Positions 38,071 through 46,245 of a DNA stretch of 64,000 nt are shown here, in pieces (position 1 is the first letter of the stretch; each line of letters starts with the position of its first letter). Origin of the DNA: Arcicella sp034931005 (GTDB lineage: Bacteria; Bacteroidota; Bacteroidia; Cytophagales; Spirosomataceae); the NCBI RefSeq assembly GCF_034931005.1, contig NZ_JAYGIN010000020.1, positions 62,001 through 126,000 on the forward strand. Reading direction: 5' to 3'. The position numbers were made by a program, and so were the translations under genes. The notes beneath the pieces were generated by a model. The model searched no databases and was not told where the DNA came from. It was given only the letters and a program-made list of their open reading frames with translations.

Positions 38071-39501
38071 ATGAATTTCAGTTTTGAGAATTACCAAACC
38101 GAAGGTTTCTTCGATGAAATGTTTGATGCACAGGGAAATGTGCGAATGGGCTATGAAGCATTTAAAGAACGTGCAGAACAGCTAAAAGTAGAAGAATTTA
38201 TTCGTCGTCACCAAGCCGCCGAACGCTCGTTGATGGCAATGGGAATTACCTTTAATGTATATGCCGAAAATGAAGGTACGGAGCGAATTATGCCCGTTGA
38301 TATTATTCCGAGAGTGATTGAAGCCGAAGATTGGAAACGTACCGAAAAGGGCTTGATTCAGCGTATTACGGCTTTGAATATGTTTTTGGACGATATTTAT
38401 CACGACCAAAAGATTTTAAAAGACGGTATCGTACCCCGAGAATTGATTGAAACTTCCAAAGATTTCTTGCGTCCTTGCATCGGAATTCGTCCGCCCAAAG
38501 GCATATATATTCATATCACAGGAACAGATTTAATTCGTGGAGACGATGGTAAATTTATGGTTTTGGAAGACAATCTTCGTTGTCCGTCGGGCGTGTCATA
38601 TATGCTCGAAAACCGTGAGTTATTGAAGCGTACATTCCCCGAAGTTTTGGGTAAAACTCGTGTGCAATCCATCTCCGATTATCCGAATAAGTTACTCCAA
38701 ATGTTGCAACATATCGGCGGAAGACCCAATCCAACGGTTTGTGTATTGACTCCTGGTATTTATAATTCAGCTTATTTTGAGCATTCGTATTTGGCTCAAC
38801 AAATGGGCGTTGAATTGGTTGATGCTCGTGATTTAGTAGTACATGACGGTTACGTAAAAATGCGTACTACCAAAGGATTCCAAATTGTGGACGTAATTTA
38901 TCGTAGAATTGACGATACTTTCCTCGACCCACAAGTGTTTAATCCACGTTCAATGATTGGTATTCCAGGAATTTTTGAAGCGTACAAAAAAGGAAGAATT
39001 GCTTTGGCAAATGCTCCAGGAACTGGCGTTGCTGATGATAAGGTAATTTATGCCTACGTGCCAAAAATTATTAAATATTATCTCGGTGAAGATGCCATCA
39101 TTCCAAACGTAGAAACTTATATCTGCGGAGAGGAAGATGATTGCAAATATGTATTAGAAAATATTGAAAAATTGGTAGTAAAAGAAGCCAACGAAGCGGG
39201 TGGTTACGGAATGTTAATTGGGCCAAAGTCAACCAAAGAAGAACAAAATATTTTCAAGGAAAGAATCAAGGCAAATCCGAGAAATTACATTGCACAGCCA
39301 ACCATTTCACTTTCAAGAGTTCCATGTTTGATTGATGACCATTCAGAAGGTCGCCACGTGGATTTACGTCCGTACATTTTGTATGGTGATGGCGTACAAG
39401 TTATCCCTGGTGGTTTGACTCGTGTAGCTTTGCGTAAGGGTTCATTAGTAGTAAATTCATCTCAAGGTGGAGGCTCAAAGGATACTTGGGTTTTGTATTG
39501 A
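38071..39501 (+). CDS. Circularly permuted ATP-grasp protein
   Basis: 476 aa protein of the circularly permuted type-2 ATP-grasp family (DUF404/DUF407 group). Recognisable segments: RPPKGIYIHITGTDLIRGDD, LEDNLRCPSGVSYMLENREL, IDDTFLDPQVFNP, KEANEAGGYGMLIGP and the C-terminal VDLRPYILYGDGVQVIPGGL. The family is thought to form a peptide-like amide bond with ATP. It is normally followed by an alpha-E domain protein and a transglutaminase-like protease; here neither is present, and a hairpin follows the gene at once. The substrate is unknown. Confidence 0.9.
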   Translation: MNFSFENYQTEGFFDEMFDAQGNVRMGYEAFKERAEQLKVEEFIRRHQAAERSLMAMGITFNVYAENEGTERIMPVDIIPRVIEAEDWKRTEKGLIQRITALNMFLDDIYHDQKILKDGIVPRELIETSKDFLRPCIGIRPPKGIYIHITGTDLIRGDDGKFMVLEDNLRCPSGVSYMLENRELLKRTFPEVLGKTRVQSISDYPNKLLQMLQHIGGRPNPTVCVLTPGIYNSAYFEHSYLAQQMGVELVDARDLVVHDGYVKMRTTKGFQIVDVIYRRIDDTFLDPQVFNPRSMIGIPGIFEAYKKGRIALANAPGTGVADDKVIYAYVPKIIKYYLGEDAIIPNVETYICGEEDDCKYVLENIEKLVVKEANEAGGYGMLIGPKSTKEEQNIFKERIKANPRNYIAQPTISLSRVPCLIDDHSEGRHVDLRPYILYGDGVQVIPGGLTRVALRKGSLVVNSSQGGGSKDTWVLY

Positions 39502-39546
39502 TGTGAAGATTAATTCTTCTAATACTGATTAGATTGAAGTAATAAA

Positions 39547-39581
39547 AACTCTTCCAAGGGTTCAAAACCCTTGGAAGAGTT
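39547..39581. terminator. Strong hairpin after the ATP-grasp gene
   Basis: Perfect 16-bp stem (arm AACTCTTCCAAGGGTT, loop CAA). Likely terminator, but the GGTTCAAAACC core is shared with other palindromes (26471-26503), so it may be a repeat used as terminator. No long T-run follows. Confidence 0.65.
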
Positions 39582-39722
39582 AATTCGGAATATAAAATTA
39601 CTTTTCGAGGTAATCTGTATAATTTCGAACAGATTTAAGGTGTTTTTACTGAGAAAAAATTGTAAAATCAGTATAATTCCGTTTAGGCAGTAGTCTAATT
39701 CTATTGAGAAATCATTACAAAA

Positions 39723-39758
39723 GAAAAAGGTAAGCCAAGAAATTAGCTTACCTTTTTC
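39723..39758 (+). terminator. Hairpin with T-tail upstream of pheS
   Basis: Perfect 13-bp stem GAAAAAGGTAAGC / GCTTACCTTTTTC, 10-base loop, 44 bp before the pheS start. Either a terminator of upstream transcription or a leader attenuator; pheS operons are sometimes attenuated, but I see no leader peptide. Confidence 0.6.
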
Positions 39759-39801
39759 TTTTAATACAAAAAATCTAACGACTAATTACTAATTTTGCAC
39801 C

Positions 39802-40839
39802 ATGCAAGCAAAAATTACCGAAATACAACAGCAAATTGCTGATTTTCAGATTGAGAATAAAGAACAACTCGAAGCCTTCCGTATTGCTTATGTGGGGCGT
39901 AAAGGAGTGATTGGTGACCTTTTTGACGGATTGAAAAATGTTCCGCAAGAAGACCGTCGTGCCGTTGGGCAAGAATTGAATGCTTTAAAGGATTTTGCCC
40001 AAAATAAATTCAATGAGTTTCAAACATTAATGGAGTCGGCTTCGGATAAGTCGGTGGCTATTGAGTTTGACCTGACTCTCCCGAATATTCCTAACGAAAA
40101 CGGAACAATTCATCCTTTGACTTTGGTACGTGCCAGAATCATTGAAATCTTTGCAAAAATGGGTTTCAACGTTTCGGATGGCCCAGAAATCGAATCGGAT
40201 TTTTATAATTTTACGGCTTTAAACTTTGCCGAAAATCACCCTGCACGTGAAATGCAAGATACTTTTTTCATCGAAAAGAAAGGTGGAAATGTTGCTGATG
40301 ATATGCTTTTAAGAACGCATACTTCTAACGTGCAGATTCGTTTGATGCAAAATCAAAAACCACCATTGCGTTCTATCATGCCAGGACGTGTGTATCGTAA
40401 CGAAGCTATTTCTGCGAGAGCTCACTGTCTTTTTCATCAAGTGGAAGGGCTTTATGTGGACAAAAATGTTGGTTTCAAAGACTTAAAAGATACGCTTTAT
40501 TATTTTGCGAAAGAGATGTTCGGGCAAGATACAAAAGTGCGTTATCGTCCTTCATATTTCCCATTTACTGAGCCATCGGCAGAGATTGACATTACTTGTT
40601 TAATCTGTAAAGGAAAAGGCTGTAATGTGTGTAAATATTCGGGTTGGGTAGAAATTGCAGGTTCTGGAATGGTTGACCCTAACGTCTTGGAACAGTGTGG
40701 AATTGATTCTCAGGAATATACAGGTTTTGCCTTCGGAATGGGAATTGAACGTATAACGATGCTGAAATACCAAATTAAAGACTTACGATTATTTACTGAA
40801 AACGATGTAAGATTCTTACGTCAGTTTGAAGGTTTGTAG
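39802..40839 (+). CDS. pheS: Phenylalanine--tRNA ligase alpha subunit
   Basis: 345 aa class II synthetase subunit that charges tRNA-Phe with PheT. Motif 2 region: PGRVYRNEAISARAHCLFHQ; motif 3: GFAFGMGIERITMLKY. The zinc-knuckle-like CLICKGKGCNVCKYSG insertion is usual in this phylum. ATG 39802 fits the family start, and TAATTTTG (39790-39797), a match to the -7 promoter box, lies only 5 bp upstream, so the mRNA may be nearly leaderless. pheT is not adjacent. Confidence 0.96.
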   Translation: MQAKITEIQQQIADFQIENKEQLEAFRIAYVGRKGVIGDLFDGLKNVPQEDRRAVGQELNALKDFAQNKFNEFQTLMESASDKSVAIEFDLTLPNIPNENGTIHPLTLVRARIIEIFAKMGFNVSDGPEIESDFYNFTALNFAENHPAREMQDTFFIEKKGGNVADDMLLRTHTSNVQIRLMQNQKPPLRSIMPGRVYRNEAISARAHCLFHQVEGLYVDKNVGFKDLKDTLYYFAKEMFGQDTKVRYRPSYFPFTEPSAEIDITCLICKGKGCNVCKYSGWVEIAGSGMVDPNVLEQCGIDSQEYTGFAFGMGIERITMLKYQIKDLRLFTENDVRFLRQFEGL

Positions 40840-40843
40840 GTGT

Positions 40844-40956
40844 GGCACGCAGATGACGCAGATTTTCAAACGCAGATTTACGCAGATTTATAATTTCGTC
40901 CGAAATAAAAATCCTCTCAAATCTGCGTTGTTTATCATCTGCGTCATCAGCGTACC
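40844..40956. repeat. Imperfect inverted repeat built on ACGCAGAT words
   Basis: The left part (GGCACGCAGATGACGCAGAT) is repeated inverted at the right end (ATCTGCGTCATCAGCGTACC), with internal repeats ACGCAGATTTACGCAGATTT. 113 bp, directly after pheS. It is of the same style as the ACACGGAT-based element at 2291-2450. Confidence 0.6.
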
Positions 40957-41163
40957 ATTTAATCGCAAAGCTAAATGTTAAAATCCTCCCTAATTAACAC
41001 ATTTTAACACCCCCATTCTTCACAAGCCAAAGCTATTTTGTATTTTTGGTAACATTATTGTCTATTCGACTCTATATTACCAGTTTGAACATTGAAAATT
41101 GTGTGTTGAACAGCTAAAATGTTTTTCGTCCAATTTGAGATAATAACAGTTAAAAAGTCCTCA

Positions 41164-44133
41164 ATGAATAATTTTAAAAGAATTAACGATTTAACAGGTT
41201 GGGTCGTTTTTGCCATTTCCTTATTTGTTTTTACCGCTACGGTTGAGCAGACAGCCTCTTTTTGGGACTGTGGCGAGTTTATCGCTTGTGCTTATAAACT
41301 TCAAGTACCGCACCCTCCAGGAGCTCCTCTTTTCTTGTTATTGGGACGAATGTTCTCACTTTTAGCAGGTTCGGACGTTACAAGAGTTGCCTATTGGATA
41401 AACATGATGTCGGTGCTTTCAAGTGCTTTTACTATTTTGTTTATGCACTGGACAATCGTTATGATTGGACGTAAAATCTATAATAAACCATTCGCAGAAC
41501 TTTCAAAAGGACAATTGTTGACGCTTTTAGGTGCTGGTGTAATTGGTTCATTGGCTTATGCTTTCTCTGATACTTTCTGGTTTTCAGCAGTTGAGGCGGA
41601 GGTTTATGCGATGTCGTCTTTTTTTACGGCTTTGGTGGTTTGGGCAGCTTTCAAATGGGAATTAATTGAGGATGAAGCAGCGGCAAACCGTTGGTTGATT
41701 TTAATTGCTTATATCGTTGGACTTTCAATCGGTGTCCACTTATTGAACTTAGTTACTGTTCCTGCATTGGCATTGATGTATTATTTCAAGAAAAATCCAG
41801 TACCGACTTACAAAGGTGGTTTTATCGCTCTTTTTGCGGGTTTGGTTATTCTTGGCATTATTAACTCATTGATTATTCCAGGTATTCCTTCAATTGCTTT
41901 CCAATTTGAATTAATCTTCACGAATGGACTTGGATTGCCTTATGGATTTGGTGTTGCGGTGTTTTTAATTGTATTTATCGGAGCAATTGTTTGGGGAGTG
42001 CTTTATTCTATCCGCAAACAAAAAGTGAATTTGAATATCGGTTTGCTTTCGTTGGTATTCGTTTTGATAGGCTATTTGTCATATACTTTGGCAATGGTTC
42101 GTTCAACTTATAATACACCAATCAACGAAAATGACCCAAGTAATATCTTGAATTATGTGAAATATTTGAAGCGTGAACAATACGGTGAGCGTTCATTATT
42201 GTATGGTCCAATTTATACTGGAACGGTTGAAAGTGTGGAACAGGGTAATCCTGTCTATAAAATGAAAGACGGAAAGTATGAAGTTTATGACCACAAACAG
42301 AAATTAGTATATTCTAAAGATGGGCAAATGTTGTTGCCACGTGTGTATAGTAGTTCGCCTCAACATATTCAGTTATATGAGGAAATGTTAGGTTTGGCTG
42401 CGGGCGAAAAACCAAGTTTTGGCGATAATCTTCGTTTCATGTTTACCCACCAAATGGGACACATGTATATGCGTTATTTGCTTTGGAATTTTGTGGGTCG
42501 TGAAAGTGATATTCAAGATGCAGGGGTGATTGATTATACTCGCAAAGGTGAATTGCCAGAGTTGTTAGCCGCTAACAAAGCACATAACAATTACTACTAT
42601 TTGCCATTATTGTTGGGTTTATTAGGTTTCATTTTGTTGGTTCGTAAGTCTGAACAAGATTTCTTAACAACCACTTTGATGTTCCTTTTAACTGGTTTGG
42701 CATTGGTTGTATTCTTAAATTCACCACCAACTGAACCACGTGAGCGTGATTATATTTATGTAGGGTCGTTCTATTTCTTCGGAATATGGATTGGTTTGGG
42801 CGTGATGCAAATTGCGGAATTTTTAGGTAAATTTTTGTCAAATACCGTAGTAACAGGAGCAGTTGCGACTCTCGCAACCGCAGTTGTACCCGTGATTTTG
42901 ATTCAGCAAAACTATGACGACCACGACCGTAGTAATCGTTTTCACCAAGTAGATTTTGCGAAAAACTTGTTGAATTCATGTGAGAAAAATGCCATTTTAT
43001 TTACAGGAGGAGATAACGATACATTCCCATTGTGGTACGTGCAGGAAGTTGAAGGTTTCCGTACTGACGTGCGTGTTTGTAACCTTTCATTATTGGGAAC
43101 TGATTGGTATATCGACCAAATGAAACGTAAAACTTATGAATCTCAAGGATTGCCAATTTCGATACCAGAAGACCTTTTGAGAGAGTTAGTGAATGAGCAA
43201 ATTATGTATTATGAAAATCCGAATGTTAAAAATGGAATTAACCTTCAAGAATATTTGAAATTGGTGAGAGACGGTAACGAAGCAATTAAAGTGCCTTTGC
43301 AGGATGGTTCGATGATTAATACCTTGCCAACTGAAAATCTTTTCTTACCCATTAATGTTGAGGCAGTGAAAAAGGCAGGATTTGTTCCAAAAGATTTAGA
43401 ACCATATTTGACCGACCAAATGGTGTGGACAACTGGAAAATCTGGAATTATGAAGCCAGAATTAGCTCAGTTAGACATGATTGCTCAGAATGCGGCAACG
43501 GGTTGGAAACGTCCAATTTACTTTGCAACTACTTTGCCATCAGCATCTTATTTGAACTTGAAAGAATATATGCAGTTAGAAGGATATGCGTATCGTTTAT
43601 TGCCTGTGAAAATTCCAGGAGCAAAAGACGGTTTTGTCAATTCATCATTGATGTATGATAATTTAACGAAAAAGATGTTCTGGAGAGATTTGGATAATCC
43701 TAAAACGTATTATCACTCAGATTTCTATTTGCAAGTGCCAATCGTAACGGCTCGCTTGAGTTTCTTACGTTTGGTTGACCAATTAGTTCGTGAAGGAAAT
43801 ATGCCAAAAGCAAAAGCAGCATTAGATTATTGTAATAAAGTGATGCCTGATAACGTAATTCCTTACGACCAATTATCTGCCAATTTCGTAGCACTTTATT
43901 TGGCTGCGGGCGATAAAAAAACAGCCTTGAAAGTTGCCGATACCATTATGAATCGTAACAATAAGGCTTTGGATTATTACTTGAATGACCGTAGAAGTAG
44001 CGATAGTAGAGAAATTCAAACGGCACTTTATGAAATGAATATCATTGTGGACGGCTTGAAAAATGCCAAAGCACCAGAAGCCGTTAAATACGATGCGATG
44101 ATGCAAAAGCAATTAGCGAGAGCGAATTCTTAA
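41164..44133 (+). CDS. DUF2723 membrane protein (protein O-mannosyltransferase-like)
   Basis: 989 aa from ATG 41164 (MNNFKRINDLTGW); an ATG 45 bp upstream is possible. N-terminal half has about 11 hydrophobic helices; the first loop TVEQTASFWDCGEFIACAYK followed by LQVPHPPGAPLF is diagnostic of DUF2723, a GT-C fold family resembling PMT, with the acidic Asp-Cys-Gly-Glu loop as likely catalytic site. The C-terminal third is soluble, with TPR-like helices (about 880-985). In Bacteroidota such proteins are candidates for periplasmic O-glycosylation; activity is not shown by sequence. Confidence 0.88.
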   Translation: MNNFKRINDLTGWVVFAISLFVFTATVEQTASFWDCGEFIACAYKLQVPHPPGAPLFLLLGRMFSLLAGSDVTRVAYWINMMSVLSSAFTILFMHWTIVMIGRKIYNKPFAELSKGQLLTLLGAGVIGSLAYAFSDTFWFSAVEAEVYAMSSFFTALVVWAAFKWELIEDEAAANRWLILIAYIVGLSIGVHLLNLVTVPALALMYYFKKNPVPTYKGGFIALFAGLVILGIINSLIIPGIPSIAFQFELIFTNGLGLPYGFGVAVFLIVFIGAIVWGVLYSIRKQKVNLNIGLLSLVFVLIGYLSYTLAMVRSTYNTPINENDPSNILNYVKYLKREQYGERSLLYGPIYTGTVESVEQGNPVYKMKDGKYEVYDHKQKLVYSKDGQMLLPRVYSSSPQHIQLYEEMLGLAAGEKPSFGDNLRFMFTHQMGHMYMRYLLWNFVGRESDIQDAGVIDYTRKGELPELLAANKAHNNYYYLPLLLGLLGFILLVRKSEQDFLTTTLMFLLTGLALVVFLNSPPTEPRERDYIYVGSFYFFGIWIGLGVMQIAEFLGKFLSNTVVTGAVATLATAVVPVILIQQNYDDHDRSNRFHQVDFAKNLLNSCEKNAILFTGGDNDTFPLWYVQEVEGFRTDVRVCNLSLLGTDWYIDQMKRKTYESQGLPISIPEDLLRELVNEQIMYYENPNVKNGINLQEYLKLVRDGNEAIKVPLQDGSMINTLPTENLFLPINVEAVKKAGFVPKDLEPYLTDQMVWTTGKSGIMKPELAQLDMIAQNAATGWKRPIYFATTLPSASYLNLKEYMQLEGYAYRLLPVKIPGAKDGFVNSSLMYDNLTKKMFWRDLDNPKTYYHSDFYLQVPIVTARLSFLRLVDQLVREGNMPKAKAALDYCNKVMPDNVIPYDQLSANFVALYLAAGDKKTALKVADTIMNRNNKALDYYLNDRRSSDSREIQTALYEMNIIVDGLKNAKAPEAVKYDAMMQKQLARANS

Positions 44134-44163
44134 TTAGAGAATAGATTATAGAGTTTAGAGTAT

Positions 44164-44198
44164 AAAAGTCCCTCAAAATTATTTTTGAGGGACTTTTT
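44164..44198. terminator. Terminator after the DUF2723 gene
   Basis: Perfect 15-bp stem AAAAGTCCCTCAAAA / TTTTGAGGGACTTTT, loop TTAT, ending in a T-run. It insulates the plus-strand gene from the minus-strand island. Confidence 0.93.
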
Positions 44199-44221
44199 GA
44201 TGTTACGTCTTAACTTTCTAA

Positions 44222-44320
44222 TTCCACTCTCCACTCTACTCTTAAAACCTTAGAATTCACATTAATACTTTCGAAAAAGCGTAGCCAAAATAATTGCTGA
44301 TTTGATAAACTATCCGTTGG
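44222..44320 (-). pseudogene. Remnant of the 3' end of the FAN1-like nuclease gene (left direct repeat)
   Basis: 99 bp that match 48310-48408 at 95 positions without gaps. Read on the minus strand it still encodes the end of the FAN1-like protein (DSLSNQQLFWLRFFESINVN ... VEWRVELES, stop TAA). The intact gene at 48295 ends VEWRVEFSEL. Homology stops abruptly at 44321. It marks the left end of the accessory island. Confidence 0.92.
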
Positions 44321-44421
44321 TAATCTTCGCTTTCCATTAGCATTACGCCATCGGAAATACTTATTCTTTCAGAGGGATTTATTCCTTCCGAAAAATACAC
44401 TTTTACGCCTTCTGATAACAT
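44257..44421 (-). CDS. Possible 54-aa peptide partly overprinting the FAN1 remnant
   Basis: ATG at 44421, TGA at 44259-44257, 35 bp after the stop of the ABC-like membrane gene and in the same direction. It starts MLSEGVKVYFSEGINPSERI. Its last 20 or so residues (RIVYQISNYFGYAFSKVLM) are read from the FAN1 remnant in a different frame. It could be the truncated start of an island gene that was fused to foreign DNA on integration, or chance. Confidence 0.4.
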   Translation of the reverse strand: MLSEGVKVYFSEGINPSERISISDGVMLMESEDYQRIVYQISNYFGYAFSKVLM

Positions 44422-44455
44422 AGGATTAATATTTTTGAACGTTAAACAATATACG

Positions 44456-45310
44456 TTATTCTAGTAAAATTGCTTTTACTCTCAATGAAATATCCTTTAA
44501 AGAACTAAGCCTATCCACTATATTTGGAATCATAATGATTCCCGAACTAAACCTAATAATATAGCCATTCACGGCAACTATTTCCTTGATGGAAGTGCCG
44601 TCTTTACTGATTAAATAAAGCGACATTCCAATGCCAATGGTAGATAATAATTCCATTCCGCCATAGTTCAAAGCTCCATAATCGGATATTTTAATGAACC
44701 ATTGTTTAAGTCTATTAAAGTGGTTTTGTATTTCTTGAAAGTCTTTTTGAGCAATGATGGCATACTCTTTTTCAAATTCATTATTTTTCAAAAAATTCAA
44801 TTCATTCATCTTTTTACCGTAACCAATATTCGGAATAATTGATAGAACAAATAAGCCAATACACAGCCAAATCAACTGATTATCAAGGAAATACAACATT
44901 AATAAAGCCCCAATTACACCGTACAATGATTCGATATAGTAGGTTAATTTGTTCTCTAAAAAATCTGTAAACTCATAGCAAAGGCTCGTCAAAGCGAATA
45001 GTTTTGAATCATCATCCTTGATATTCAATCGTTTCTGGAACATCTCTAAAACAAGCCTTACATACACATTCGTGAACACACGAGTATCATAACGCCTACG
45101 GATATAACCCACCACAATCAAGGCACACTGCAAACTCATAAGATATAACAATCCATCCAAATGTTGGGACAGTAAATCAGAAGTGGCTAATCCTAAAAAA
45201 TAAGGGCGACTTAGGGCGATGGTGCTTTCTAAAATAATCAGACCGTAGGTAACAGAAAGCCCACGCCGATTCTGTTGAATCAGCCGAGTCAATACATAAA
45301 AAGAAGCCAT
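44456..45310 (-). CDS. ABC-exporter-like six-helix membrane protein without ATPase domain
   Basis: 284 aa with about six hydrophobic segments in the order of an ABC exporter transmembrane domain (start FYVLTRLIQQNRRGLSVTYG; long cytoplasmic-type loops with charged residues). It resembles the ABC six-transmembrane family ABC_membrane_3 (Pfam PF13748 from memory). No Walker A, signature or Walker B motif is present, and no ATPase gene is next to it. Fourth gene of the island operon, 7 bp after the lipoprotein gene. It may help export, or protect the producer; this is inference. Confidence 0.7.
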   Translation of the reverse strand: MASFYVLTRLIQQNRRGLSVTYGLIILESTIALSRPYFLGLATSDLLSQHLDGLLYLMSLQCALIVVGYIRRRYDTRVFTNVYVRLVLEMFQKRLNIKDDDSKLFALTSLCYEFTDFLENKLTYYIESLYGVIGALLMLYFLDNQLIWLCIGLFVLSIIPNIGYGKKMNELNFLKNNEFEKEYAIIAQKDFQEIQNHFNRLKQWFIKISDYGALNYGGMELLSTIGIGMSLYLISKDGTSIKEIVAVNGYIIRFSSGIIMIPNIVDRLSSLKDISLRVKAILLE

Positions 45311-45317
45311 TTTGGGT

Positions 45318-45725
45318 TTATTTTTTCTGGGTAGCTATTAATGCTTTTTGGGCATTCTCACGGTGTTCACACTTCATATTTTCTAAGACATGATACACCA
45401 ATTTTGTATCATCCTTATCCATACGCTCAGTATCATAATCAATTCTCTTGACGTAATCTTCCACATCATCCATACCCGTTGGGGTATATTCATACACAAA
45501 AAAATAAATTTTAGATGGTTTTTGAGGCAAAGAACCTACCTCAAAAACCACTTTATTTTGATGTTGCCTAACAATAACCCCTTCACTCATCTTTGTCAAA
45601 ACGCTGTCTGTGGAAGCAATGATTTTCACCACTTTCTTTGATTCGTTTTCAAAAGTAATTTCGCCTTTGTAGCTTGATTGACAAGCGATTAGAGAGAGAA
45701 AGAAAAGGAATATTAGTTGTTTCAT
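45318..45725 (-). CDS. Small lipoprotein of the island operon
   Basis: 135 aa. Lipoprotein signal MKQLIFLFFLSLIAC (Cys 15), then a soluble domain rich in Lys/Asp that I do not recognise. It lies 4 bp after the candidate immunity gene. In Myxococcus SitBAI cassettes an accessory lipoprotein (SitB) accompanies the toxin SitA; this protein could play a similar part, but no sequence likeness is claimed. Confidence 0.75.
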   Translation of the reverse strand: MKQLIFLFFLSLIACQSSYKGEITFENESKKVVKIIASTDSVLTKMSEGVIVRQHQNKVVFEVGSLPQKPSKIYFFVYEYTPTGMDDVEDYVKRIDYDTERMDKDDTKLVYHVLENMKCEHRENAQKALIATQKK

Positions 45726-45729
45726 GTTT

Positions 45730-46245
45730 CTAATTTTTCAAGATAACTACATCGTAAAGTACGTTATTCAATTCGCTTAATGGAAAACCAAGGTATGTTT
45801 TCAGTATTTGTGAAGGATGTTTTCCGTTCACTTCATATTCAGTTTCTTCACCATTTTCGTAATCAATTATTCCGTAATTTTCAGCTATAAATCTTTTTGA
45901 ACTTCCATTTTCCCAAATATCAATATATGAGCAATCAACTGTATTATTATTAGTGTAAAGTATTGCATTAACATTATTAACAATGCAATACTTTTTAAAA
46001 AACTCATGTGTCATTTGTCCCTGTATTACTTTATCGATATATGCAACAAGGAAAATAAAATCATTATGACTCAATATTCCTAATACTATACCCTGATTAT
46101 CATCATAAAATAAGTTCCACAAACTCTCACTTGTAACCTTATAGATGTATTCATTAGTATATTGTGAAAAATAATTTAGAATATCTTTCAATGAAATATT
46201 AGCATCTATTTTTATTGATAAAATATTTATGTCACCTTCTATCAT
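45730..46245 (-). CDS. Candidate immunity protein for the lipoprotein nuclease
   Basis: 171 aa, no signal peptide, acidic and soluble. It starts inside the stop codon of the candidate toxin gene (ATGA overlap), the usual arrangement for toxin-immunity pairs. I recognise no known Imm family. The gene is markedly AT-rich compared with its surroundings, and contains a perfect 13-bp stem-loop (45957-45994, arm AAAGTATTGCATT), which could affect expression. Confidence 0.6.
   Translation of the reverse strand: MIEGDINILSIKIDANISLKDILNYFSQYTNEYIYKVTSESLWNLFYDDNQGIVLGILSHNDFIFLVAYIDKVIQGQMTHEFFKKYCIVNNVNAILYTNNNTVDCSYIDIWENGSSKRFIAENYGIIDYENGEETEYEVNGKHPSQILKTYLGFPLSELNNVLYDVVILKN

Noticed and set aside
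39723..39758. T-box or tRNA-sensing attenuator of pheS
   Set aside because: No T-box sequence or Phe-rich leader peptide; the hairpin is better explained as a simple terminator.
44456..45310. Complete ABC exporter
   Set aside because: No Walker A, signature or Walker B motif within the gene, and no ATPase gene beside it.
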